DNA from: Cytidiella melzeri
Lineage: Eukaryota > Basidiomycota > Agaricomycetes > Polyporales > Irpicaceae
Direction of reading: 5' to 3'
Assembly: GCA_022592445.1 (NCBI GenBank)
Contig: JABYQR010000384.1
Location: 1-40,989, forward strand
DNA: 40,989 nt
Position 1 is the first letter of the stretch; each line of letters opens with the position of its first letter. The translations under genes and the position numbers were made by a program. The notes under the pieces are model-generated. The model searched no databases. It had not been told where the DNA came from and saw only the letters and a list, made by a program, of their open reading frames with translations. Positions 1-8,649 of the stretch are shown here, piece after piece.

Positions 1-1330
1 AGAGCTGTACCATGCCTTGAACCAGCATTCTCATTGTGTTTTTGATTTGTTGCATGCATCACATGTTATGTTAATCACCTGTTTGTGTGTGTTTGCAAAA
101 ATGCTTTATTCTTTTCTACTTTATTGTGTTCACTCCCTTTGCTTGCAATACATGTAGCAGCGTTCACCCCCTAGCTCAATGATTTCATCAAATACACCTT
201 ACTACCTTGTCACATTCTGTTGTACAGGCTTAGCTAGGACTCTTAAACCACCTCGCAAAACTATTGACACTTTCATGCTCTCACACCCTTACACTTTTTT
301 ACCACTTTGGGGTTAGCTATGTTGTCTTTGGGGTAGTTGCTTATTTCAGATTGTGTTACCACATCTCATTGTGTCAATGGGTTTTGAGTCTTGGCTGCAC
401 TGCTACATGTGTGTGCACAACCTTGTTGCAGAAAATGTTGTATTAGCTCACAGAAGCTGACTGTGCTTAGTTGTTACAAATATGTGCGCCTTTTCATCTT
501 TTCTTTTACTGTTTCTTGACTTATCTCATGAATGGCACATGGCTCCAGCATGTGAGCAAGTACATGTAACAGACCGGTCACAAGACTATGGAAGGTGTTG
601 TAACATTCTAGAACATTACACCATAGCACACCATACTTTCCCACAGCAGTGCTAGGGGAACAGGCCTGGTACCAGGAGTCCTTGTCTGAGATATATCTCA
701 ACCTACCCTGTAGCTCCCTGAACCCCTCAGGTTCTACCTCCTGGTCTTTGGGTGACATCCACCTTGTACCAGCCTGCTCTGTACTAATATACTTGTCCTT
801 TAGCTGATCCCTCCTTGTTGTGTCTCCACTTCTTCTCATCATCTATCTTCCCTTTGTCACGTGAGTTTGGTTGTTGTCTCTCCCCATCATCACTTCCTCT
901 TTAGTTGCTGAGTTTGGCTGTGTTCCTGACATTGATTGAGAGTTGCATTTGACAGCAACAGATACAGGAACAGCAGTAATCTTCACCAGCTGTGTCTGAC
1001 ACATAACAACTGAAATGAAAAGACAGAGAGTATTCCATGACCATGACAAGCAATGCCCCATCTAAGATACTTGTGGAAAACAGCGTAAAAAACTTTATCC
1101 AGTACCACCGTGGTCAGTTCTACCATAATTTTTTCCTGAAAGTTATGAGGGCAGGGGATGACTTGAAAGGTCAACTATCTCTAGGAGTAAGTGTCCTGTT
1201 ATTTCTCTGATCTCTAGGAGTGGTATACATGACTGTAACTAGATTACTAATGCTACAGTAATGTCATATGAGTAAGGATTGGTGATGCACAGTCCTGCTT
1301 GCTAATACTACTGAATAGAGAATGTAAGCG
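1..1330. other. Intergenic region without a supported gene
   Basis: I see no conserved domain or intron-exon structure here. A minus-strand open frame at 474-842 (122 codons, with a plausible amino-acid mix) is the best coding candidate. It has no motif I recognise and could be a fragment of an old mobile element. The other frames in this stretch are short, low in complexity and overlap one another. Confidence 0.5.
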
Positions 1331-1334
1331 ATGA

Positions 1335-1560
1335 CTGAGCATTCTACATAACTGATTGGTGCTGACTGAGCTTTTAGTAAGCTCAATACATTTGTTATAT
1401 GAAATATGAGTCAGGAGAAGCCTCATGGGACTTCTGCTATTCAGGCATGGAAACTACTAGAACACGATGCAATAAGGTGCAAGTATTGCATTGTGTGTGG
1501 CCTTAATGAGGATGGAATCACATGCTATGTACTATCTAATCTTATCTATCTACATATCTA
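1335..1560 (-). repeat. Dispersed repeat, copy A
   Basis: The reverse complement of this stretch matches 23490-23695 over most of its length with scattered substitutions. Shared blocks include GCAGAAGTCCCATGAGGC, ACTTGCACCTT and AGATAGTACATA. No ORF, terminal repeat or target duplication is evident, so it is probably an old non-autonomous element or a fragment of one. Confidence 0.7.
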
Positions 1561-1819
1561 ATCCACATTGTCCATAGATCTGATCTCCAATGATCAGCAA
1601 TACAAATCTCACTTGAAAAAATTTACAGCTATCCCAATAAGAATAGGCTGCAGCAGCGCGGTGTGTACAGAGCGCAGGTGACGCAACAGAATCCCCAGAA
1701 CCCCAACACCCTGCCCTTTTTCCAGTGGCCCGCTCACTTTGCATTCTTGGGTATGTTGGGGTCATAGGCGCTCTTTGTGCCACCTGCAACAGTTCTTGTT
1801 TTGTGCACACTTTTTCATG
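1561..1819. other. Intergenic flank of Copia-1
   Basis: This is the left target-site flank of the copia element. Short open frames on both strands overlap each other and show no recognisable domain. The stretch holds no gene I can support. Confidence 0.5.
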
Positions 1820-1824
1820 TGGTC
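1820..1824. repeat. Target site duplication of Copia-1 (left), TGGTC
   Basis: TGGTC sits directly before the LTR start and is repeated directly after the other LTR at 6996-7000. Confidence 0.9.
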
Positions 1825-2044
1825 TGTCAATCAGATGCGTCTGGCACAGGGTAAGCAACAAATTAATTGCATCAGGAAATACAGAGGTGGTCATACCTGG
1901 CACAGGGTAAGCAACAAATGAGTTACCCCTGTGCCAGGTCGGAGTCTTTTATACAGTGCGGATATTCCGTGTATGGTATCCTGTCGTATCAGCGCCCCAC
2001 CCCTTCGCCCTATTCTGTCTCCAGTGGCGGGTCACTCTCTGACA
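1825..2044 (-). repeat. Copia-1 3' LTR
   Basis: This 220-bp copy matches 6776-6995 at about 95% by eye, with TG...CA ends. Inside it, a GGCACAGGGTAAGCAA-type unit occurs twice, and an inverted CCTGTGCCAGGT follows, so the LTR has internal direct and inverted repeats. The LTR-adjacent purine tract (polypurine tract, minus-strand sense AAGGAGGGG) lies at 2045-2053. Confidence 0.93.
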
Positions 2045-2324
2045 CCCCTCCTTGACCCGCGAGTAGTCCTAACCTTTCCATCCCTCGTGTATGTAGGATT
2101 CGTGGTAATGCTTTGGTGAATATATCGGTGGTGTTCTCCTCCCCGGGTACGCGTGTTACATCGATTAGCCTGTTGTTCACGCAATTTTGAATGAAGTGCG
2201 CCCTGATATCTATGTGCTTCATCCTCGTGTGGCCATGCGGATCGTGCGTGCACACTATGGTGCTGTTGTTGTCGCAGAACAGTTTCGTAGGGCTTGACTG
2301 ACTTACACCGAGTTTGCCGAGCAA
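2045..2324 (-). pseudogene. Copia-1 RNase H C-terminal fragment
   Basis: The minus-strand frame carries the end of a copia RNase H. It has a CDNNS box and a KHIDIRAHFIQ stretch that matches the KHIDIR...I signature of copia polyproteins, then DIFTKALP near the terminus. It is out of frame with the upstream RT segment (2328-3248), from which it is separated by a frameshift near 2325. It ends just before the polypurine tract and the 3' LTR. Confidence 0.85.
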
Positions 2325-2327
2325 TTG

Positions 2328-3248
2328 TCAAAGCCATATGACTTGACATGCAGCGTGCGAGCACGTGAGGTATTCAGCCTCACAGGATGAGAGGGCGATG
2401 ACGGACTGCTGCTTTGAACTCGACGCGACCAGTGAACGGTGAACGACCATGATGTAGCCAGAGATGGATTTTTGCCCCTCTCCTGATCCCCAGTCTGAGT
2501 CGGTGAAGCCATGGAACAAAGGATACGCCGGGTCCAGGTTTCCCATAGTGATGCCTAGGGATCGAGTGCCCTGTAAGTATTTCAGCAGATGTTTCCCAGC
2601 CGTCCAGTGCATGTGTCCATAACAGGACATGTATTTTGCGAGTTCTCGCACGGCATAGGCAATGTCGGGTCGTGTGGTAGTTGCAAGATACATTACTTTT
2701 CCGACTAGTGTGCAATATGGTAGTGCCTTGATTTTGGCGCGCTCATTGTCAGTTTTTGGAGCGTTGTCTTGGACGAGAGGTGTCTTGGGTGGCAAGGGGG
2801 TTGAGACGGCATTGCAGAACTCCATGTCAAATTGTTGCAGGATTGACAGAGTGTAAGCTTCTTGGGACAATAGAATTGTTCTGCGTTTCCGATTCCTGGT
2901 TACCTTGCAGCCAAGTAGCCACTCGACTTGCCCATTGTCCGTGATTTCGAAGATCCCTTTCAGCCCGTTCATCACAGCGTTGGACTCTCCTTCCGAACTT
3001 GTCGCCAGTAGTATGTCATTGACACTGGTAGCCAACATGGCCTTGACTCCGTTCTCCTCGCAGACGTGGAAGCTCCAGTCTGACTTGCATCTGCGGAATC
3101 GGAGCGTTTGGTATTTCTCATTGAACTCAAGATACCAGGATCTCCCAGCTTGCTTAAGTCCGTATAGGCCCTTTTGCAGCCGCCAGTACCCTTTGCCAAG
3201 AATTGTAGGTTTGGCCATGTAGATCTCCTCTGAGAGTGGTCCATTCAA
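2328..3248 (-). pseudogene. Copia-1 reverse transcriptase and RNase H segment
   Basis: This minus-strand frame contains the copia RT hallmarks LSEEIYM, KGLYGLKQAGRSWY and LLGCKV, then the connection and RNase H start (GFTDSDWG, SGYIM, SSCEAEY). The catalytic YVDD box reads SVND, so one metal-binding Asp is gone and polymerase activity is not expected. The preceding RT part is in another frame (3265-3999), which implies an indel near 3250-3380. It is a domain of a once continuous Gag-Pol. Confidence 0.9.
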
Positions 3249-3264
3249 GAACGCTGTCTTGATA

Positions 3265-3999
3265 TCAATGTGACGGAGATAGAGGTCTTTGTGGGCTGCA
3301 ATCGCTAAGATGGTTCGTATGGAGTCCCAGCGTGCAACCGGGGCAACAGTGAATGTAAAATCTTGTCCTGGGATCTGGGATCTGGGTGAAGCCCTTTGCC
3401 ACTAGTCGCGCTTTGAACCTGGAGATGTGTCCATCCGCGTTGAGTTTGATATGGAGGACCCATTTGGAGTCAACTGGTTTTCTCCCTGGTGGGACACGCT
3501 TGACGTCCTCGTAGACACCCTTTTTGTGGAGAGCTGACAGTTCCTCATGTATTGCGGCTAGCCATTGTTCCCAGTATTTGCCGTGTTTGGCTTTAGTAGT
3601 AAAGTGTGGGTCTTCCGCGTCGGTGTCGTCGATTGGCATTAATGTGTTTGCAGCGGGGGAGAAAGCAATGGTGTGGTAGATTTGAGCAACGGTGGGATCA
3701 TGTAGCTCAATTTTGTGGGTGAGGGCAGATAGTATCAAGTTCCAATGGACCGACAACCTCTCCTCAACCAAATACACAGCGTTGTTGAGTTTGTACCTTC
3801 TCGGTAAAGTCCGTTTACGTTCTCCGAGAGCGTAAGCCTCATCCGGAGGCGGAGCGCTTGGGAGAGAATATTGACGTGTCTCATCCGGAGACACGCCAGT
3901 TGGCCCAACTGGGGCACGTCCACGAGGTTTAACATGAACCAGCCCATCCGGGGCATGTCCGGCTGACATTGAATCTCTACCGGAGATTTTGTCAGCCAC
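3265..3999 (-). pseudogene. Copia-1 linker and reverse transcriptase N-terminal segment
   Basis: The C-terminal part of this frame has the copia RT start: WLAAIHEELSALHKKG, then VDSKWVLHIKLNADG and SRFKARLVAKGFTQ. After GFTQIP the frame drifts out of the expected sequence, so a frameshift lies near 3375. The N-terminal part is Pro/Gly-rich linker between integrase and RT. It overlaps the end of the integrase frame, which continues as nonsense below about 4000. Confidence 0.85.
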
Positions 4000-4946
4000 G
4001 CGTATTTCCAGGTACCAAAAGGTACATACCGGTTTGGTACACCATTTTGGACGGTCGTCTCAGTAAAACGAGAGTTGTTAGGCATGAGGATGTTGTCCCA
4101 TAGTTGAGACGATGGCGAGGTACTTTGAGGTGAAGGAAATGCATTGTTGAGGAAGACAACATCTCGACGCGCGCGTATGGAGCAAGCATTTGGGGACCAG
4201 ATGAGATACCCTTTCGCCTCTTGTGCGTATCCAACGAAACGTCCCTCCTCGCCACATGGTTGGATTTTGTAAATGGAATCTGCGTCCATGCGTCTGCAGA
4301 TCACGCGTGCGCCAAAAACCCGGAAGTAGGAGATGTCGGGATTGCAATTGTACCAGATATGATAGGGAGTGATGTTAGGAGGAAGCGCTGTGGACAAAAT
4401 TCGGTTTAGAATATGAGCGGCGCATTGTACGGTGAGAGGCCAGAAGAAGTCGGCTAGGCCACAGTCAATGAGCATGGCTTGGGCCATCAATGCGAGCGTC
4501 CAGTTTGTTCTCTCCGCAACACTGTTTTCTGGTGACGCGTCCGGTATGATTTTCTCCACAGTGATGCCTTCGTTTTTGCAGTAGGTGCGGAAATCGCCCA
4601 TTATCAGTTTGGGCGCATTGTTGACCCTAAGTACAGCGACCTTGTGCCCAGTGAAGCATTTAGTGGCGGTCTTGAACTTTGTGAATTCATGTAGGACGTC
4701 AGAGCGAGATTTGAGGAAGAGTACCACCCTCCATCTTGGGTGGCAGTCAACGCATGGCATAAAATATTTGATGCCGCCATACCCAATAGGTAGAGGACTG
4801 CAGATGTCAAGGTGAATTAGGAAGAGTGGTTGGTCAGCCCTGAAATTGAAAGATTTTGGGAAGGGAAGTTGTTTAATGTTTGCGCGTGCACAGGTTTTGC
4901 AGGTGTGTTGGGCTAGTGAATCAGTGATAACCTGGATGCCGGACAT
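4000..4946 (-). pseudogene. Copia-1 integrase core
   Basis: The frame starts inside the integrase zinc-binding region (HTCKTCARANIKQLPF). The catalytic core follows: HLDIC supplies the first Asp, RVNNAPKL stands where copia integrases have SDNG (second Asp replaced by Asn), and PENSVAERTNWTL supplies the Glu. With one of the three DDE residues missing, strand transfer is unlikely. The same frame stays open down to 3735, but the real continuation switches to the 3265-3999 frame near 4000. Confidence 0.88.
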
Positions 4947-5089
4947 TGAACGCGATAGCCCTTTAACTCCTAGATGGCCTAGTAGACAGTGTAAAAATCC
5001 GGCGTGGTGGTTCGGACGTTTGTAGCTAAGACATGCGGTTCTGAGATGTGATCAAGCAGAGAGGAGGTTCCGAGGCGTGCAGATGTGTC

Positions 5090-5353
5090 TCAAGAGAGTG
5101 CTGTGACATCCAGTTTATACAGGTCATTGTCGTCTAGGTGCCCAGTTATAAGAGTCTTCCTGTTGAAGTCAAGCGTGAGGGAACCGTTCTTGGTCGCAGA
5201 ACCCACCCCCCTTTGCTCGAGGCATCCTTGGGAAACGAGGTTCATGCGCGCAGTGGGCACGTGAAAGACCTCGGAGAGCTTGATGGTGTGTGCCGATCCA
5301 TTCATGGTCGCATTAAGGTACACGTCGCCGACACCAATGGCAGAGGTCGTCAA
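5090..5353 (-). pseudogene. Copia-1 protease C-terminal half
   Basis: The minus-strand frame reads GVGDVYLNA, then KLSEVFHVPTARMNLVSQG. This is the typical second half of a copia retropepsin, in which the 'L.DVLHVP....NLLSV' segment follows the active site. It is separated from the active-site part (5393-5998) by a break near 5354-5392 and from the integrase by broken sequence at 4947-5089. Confidence 0.85.
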
Positions 5354-5392
5354 CGCTGATCCGAAACCGCAGACATTGAGAGGTTTGATGGG

Positions 5393-5998
5393 TCAATACG
5401 CTTCAAACACGGTGCGATCGAAGAAAATATGTCTGTTAGCACCTGAGTCGTGGTAGATCGAAAATAGCTTAGCGTGGTCGTTTGTCAGTGCTGCGTTGCT
5501 GCACTTGATTGTGTCCTTGGGATCACCGTGGAGCATTGTGTTGAAAGTGTAGACGGTGTCTTGTGCCAGGACCGTTGCCGCGTTGACATCAATACTTGGT
5601 GGTTTCGGGACCTCGATAGTGGTGTTGGCATTGGGCGTTCTGGCACGTGTGTTGAACCTCCTCAAAATGTTCTTTGACTTCCGTCGTTGTGAGCGTGGCA
5701 GGTGGATGTCCCTTCTCCTTCTCCACCAAATAGGGTACTGACCGCACTTCCCTCTTCCGTAAGCGAAACAATCTTCTATAGTGTGTCCGCGCGGCCTCTT
5801 GCAATCGATGTTTTTGCACCACTCTGTTTGCCTTTTGGTGCTTGGGCTGTCTGTGTGGCTGGCAGTCGTGGTGGACACGGTAGGGTGTTTGCAAAAAAGT
5901 GTATCTGTCTCGTAGATCTGCGCTATTACCTCCGTATTGTTCTGTGTCTGGGCCCAATCCTCTTCTTTGATTAGTTCAATGACCCTTGATGAAGACAT
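5393..5998 (-). pseudogene. Copia-1 nucleocapsid remnant and protease active site
   Basis: A Cys/His cluster (CKNIDCKRPRGHTIEDCFAYG) looks like a copia zinc knuckle, C-x4-C-x6-H-x4-C, spaced more widely than the usual CX2CX4HX4C. Downstream the protease active site appears as HDSGANRHIFFD, in line with the D-S-G-A-x-x-H form of copia proteases. The frame ends at 5393. The gag frame (6025-6708) precedes it and is separated by a stop and frame change near 6000-6025. Confidence 0.85.
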
Positions 5999-6024
5999 GG
6001 GATTTCAGGCGCTATGGGCTGTAT

Positions 6025-6708
6025 TCATTTCTTGATGTAAGGCACGAGAGAACATTCTCCAACTGTTGTGGGAATAATATCGGCCAGGGTCAACGCGAAG
6101 TTGGCATCCGAGAGACGGTTTGGATCTTGATTGCATAGTTTGGCATACAGGGCGCGCATTCTGTCAGCCCACTTGCTAACAATCATGTTCTCTTGGCACG
6201 CGAAACTCATCAATTTCTGGTGTAGCAACAACACCCTGAGATTGTTGATGGGGCAATATTCAGCGCGCAGAATTTCCCAAGCAACCTTAGCCGTTTTTGT
6301 GCGTCCGACAAGATGGATTTTAGCGCAAGGGATGGCTTCGAGTAGGAGGGCGATTGCTGTCATATTTGCCTCATACCATGGCTCGGTGTCTTTTGTGGCT
6401 TTCTCAACTAAGTCATCATTTCCCTTCTTTATTCCCTTATAGATGTTACCCGTGATGGGATCTTGAACTTCGTCGTTGTATGTCTCTTTCAGAACAGGAA
6501 TGATGGGAGGTGTTGACTCGGGTCCTTCAAAGTATTTCCAAAGGTGAATGGACCTCAGTTTCGCTTTGACTTGGATAATCCATGTGCCATAAGAATTACT
6601 ATCACCATTGTCCTCGAGTTTTGGCAACTTGTTCTTTGAAGAATCTTTCATGAGATTCAACATATCAATGTATACAGAAGATAGGGTTGCAATTGAACAG
6701 GGGGACAA
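6025..6708 (-). pseudogene. Copia-1 gag (UBN2-like capsid)
   Basis: This 227-codon frame has the copia Gag pattern: KLEDNGDSNSYGTWIIQVKA, then LWKYFEG, PWYEANMTAIALLLEAIP, TAKVAWEILRAEY, LLHQKLMSF and WADRMRALYAKL. It matches the UBN2/gag-polypeptide family of LTR-copia elements. It begins just downstream of the primer-binding site and 5' LTR, as expected. Its reading frame is intact and is the best-preserved part of the element; the stop at 6025 may be natural or a lesion. Confidence 0.87.
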
Positions 6709-6758
6709 TGGTGTGGTAACAATGGGGAACTTGTTTCAATTCTGATGGTAGCTCTAGA

Positions 6759-6775
6759 GCGCAGGGCTCATAACC
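6759..6775 (-). promoter_or_regulatory. Copia-1 primer-binding site, initiator tRNA-Met anticodon-half type
   Basis: The plus strand reads GCGCAGGGCTCATAACC directly against the LTR. That is the D-stem/anticodon-loop segment of eukaryotic initiator tRNA-Met (CAU anticodon inside GGGCUCAUAACC), so the element RNA is complementary to it for 17 nt. Drosophila copia and some yeast elements are known to prime with an internally cleaved initiator tRNA; use of the same mechanism here is inferred. Confidence 0.85.
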
Positions 6776-6995
6776 TGTCAATCAGATGCGTCTGGCACAG
6801 GGTAAGCAATGAATTAATTGCATCAGGAAATACAGAGGTAGTCGTACCTGGCACAGGGTAAGCAACAAATGAGTTGCCCCTGTGCCAGGTCGGAGTCTTT
6901 TATACAGCGCGGATATTCCGTGTATGGTATCCTGTCGTATCAGCGCCCTGCCCCTTCTCCCTATTCCGTCTCCAGTGGCGGGTCACTCTCTGACA
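6776..6995 (-). repeat. Copia-1 5' LTR
   Basis: This is the 220-bp partner of 1825-2044, with TGTCA...TGACA ends. The target duplication TGGTC follows at 6996-7000. A possible TATA-like stretch (TTTTATACAG on the plus strand) lies mid-LTR. Confidence 0.93.
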
Positions 6996-7000
6996 TGGTC
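6996..7000. repeat. Target site duplication of Copia-1 (right), TGGTC
   Basis: Identical to 1820-1824 and directly abuts the right LTR end. Confidence 0.9.
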
Positions 7001-7149
7001 TATCATTGTTGGTAAAGCTGTAGTATAAGCTGTGGTTCCCGCCACAGCTTGTCTCATATTCTGATGCTTCACTGTGGCCACTGGTACTGGTAACAGTTTG
7101 CAACACTCAAGAGCCACAGCTTGGGCCCCTTAAGGTAGGCCCAGTTCAC

Positions 7150-7258
7150 ACCGCACATCAGGCTCCATTATTATTGAAAAATAGTTGTTAAATATCTTGA
7201 ATATTATTCACCTATTGTGCGAATATCCTTGGTGCCCAATATTGGTGAGATATTCTGT
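7150..7258. repeat. MITE-like repeat, copy 1
   Basis: This is almost identical to 14510-14619 (same orientation, starting ACCGCACATCAGGCTCC and ending GAGATATTCTG). Its first 35 bp also occur inverted at the ends of 14042-14300 and 16805-17040. The flanking GGTAGGCCCAGTTCAC at 7132-7149 recurs inverted near 17092-17110. No coding content is evident. Confidence 0.8.
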
Positions 7259-7460
7259 GTTTGCTTGTCCGCAACTGTACAACAACAACGAGGAAGTCGG
7301 CGCCAACTCCGCAACGTGGCTGTGGCCACATTGGGCAAAGAAGCTGAATAGAGTGCGGCGCGCGTGACAGAGAATGTTTGTTTTGGCAGCTCAAGAGCTT
7401 GCTGCTCTTCTTCGATGTCCAGGACGATGGCTTGCACGTCCTCGCCTTCGTCCGCCACCC

Positions 7461-7484
7461 CTCTTTCTCTCTCTCTCTCTCTTT
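7461..7484 (+). repeat. CT-rich microsatellite
   Basis: A run of (CT)n/TTTCT lies about 130 bp before the predicted start codon at 7615. Pyrimidine tracts of this kind are common in fungal promoters and 5' UTRs. Confidence 0.8.
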
Positions 7485-8649
7485 ACCACCACCACCCCCT
7501 GCCCTCCCCGCCCTCGTCCGCGACAACCAGCCGTCTACGCTCGTTATATGCTGTATCATTAATTTTCTACTCGCAGGCAAACTTTGCCTAGTCCACGGTG
7601 CCTCCATAGCTTCCATGGCATACTTGTTGGTAACCAACATACAAGCAGAGCTAATTGGAACATTCATCGAGATTCTCATTTACGGTACGTTCTCTCCACT
7701 CTCCCCACGATCTCACTCACACGCATGCACAGGCATATACCTCGTCGTCTTCTGCAAGTGTCTCCAGGTTCTCCGAGTAAAATACACAGAAGGGAGACCA
7801 ACCTCATTCATGGCGTGTACCGCCCTGGCCATCTTTGTCCTTGTCTCCATTGTACGTATTTTCTCGTTCCAGATGTGGCATATTCACTCTTGGTCCATAC
7901 ACAGCACGTCATCATGGACATCCTTCGCGCTATCAACGCCTTCACCACCCACGCAGATGTCCCCCAATACGCGATCACGTACTATACCATCGTACGGCGG
8001 GACCTGGACATCATCAAGAGCACTGCATACGTTGCAATGACGATCGTCAGCGACGGCCTAATCGCAAGTGTTACGCCGTCAATCTTTCCTCTCTCCTCTG
8101 ACTTTGTTCGCAGGGGTATTGAATGTTTGTTGTCTGGGGAAGAAATGTTATTTTTCGCAAGCTTCCTGGCCCTCCTCATTGCTGCAGATATATGTCAGTC
8201 TTGTCTTCTTTTTTCTCCGTCTCGCACCATAAATTTATTGTTGACCAACAGCACTCGGAGCATACGCCGTGTATCTTCTTGCGGCGACTCGCCCAGGCAA
8301 CGATGCACTCGCGGGACGCGTAACCGAACATGTCAAATGGTTTTATGCCGTAATGCTAGTGGTCAATTTGATTTGCACCGGTGAGTACCGGCATTCTTCA
8401 CTGACAGTGCGCTTGACTTTGAATGCATTTTGTGATCTCCTCCTCTAGTTCTCATTGCTCTCAAAATATGGCGCGTGCAACGCGAAGTAGATTGGTACTC
8501 GCCCGCCATCTCAGCCCTGCGTAATGGTAGCTCTTCCAAGAAAAGTAAGCGGGCAGGTTGGTTTTGGATGAGGGGATGGATGCCTGGCAATCGTTTGATC
8601 CTGGTAGTCGTGGAGTCTGGTGAGTATATGTGCTTTTGTGGGCGGGAAA

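Larger units (their letters stand above)
1825..6995 (-). mobile_element. Copia-1: complete but decayed Ty1/copia retrotransposon
   Basis: This 5.17-kb element is flanked by 220-bp LTRs (1825-2044 and 6776-6995) that begin TGTCA and end TGACA. The 5-bp direct duplication TGGTC lies at 1820-1824 and 6996-7000, so both ends are exact. On the minus strand the order is gag, zinc-knuckle remnant, protease, integrase, reverse transcriptase and RNase H, which is the copia order. Coding is split over at least six frames. The integrase second Asp reads Asn (RVNNAP) and the RT catalytic box reads SVND instead of YVDD, so the element cannot move on its own. By hand count the two LTRs differ at about 10 of 220 positions, nearly all transitions. 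Confidence 0.95.
7001..7614. other. Region upstream of the split membrane-protein gene
   Basis: The stretch holds a 109-bp repeat (7150-7258) and a pyrimidine microsatellite (7461-7484) but no firmly supported gene. A minus-strand frame from ATG 7458 to 7204 begins with an acidic N-terminus (MADEGEDVQAIVLD). It could be the first exon of a lost divergent gene, but I do not recognise it and it runs into the repeat. Confidence 0.45.

Noticed and set aside
264..446. Short plus-strand frame near the left edge
   Set aside because: Sixty codons, low complexity, no start context or domain; likely chance.
6751..6780. tRNA-iMet-like sequence as a tRNA gene fragment
   Set aside because: Only the anticodon-half segment is present and it directly abuts an LTR, so it is the primer-binding site.
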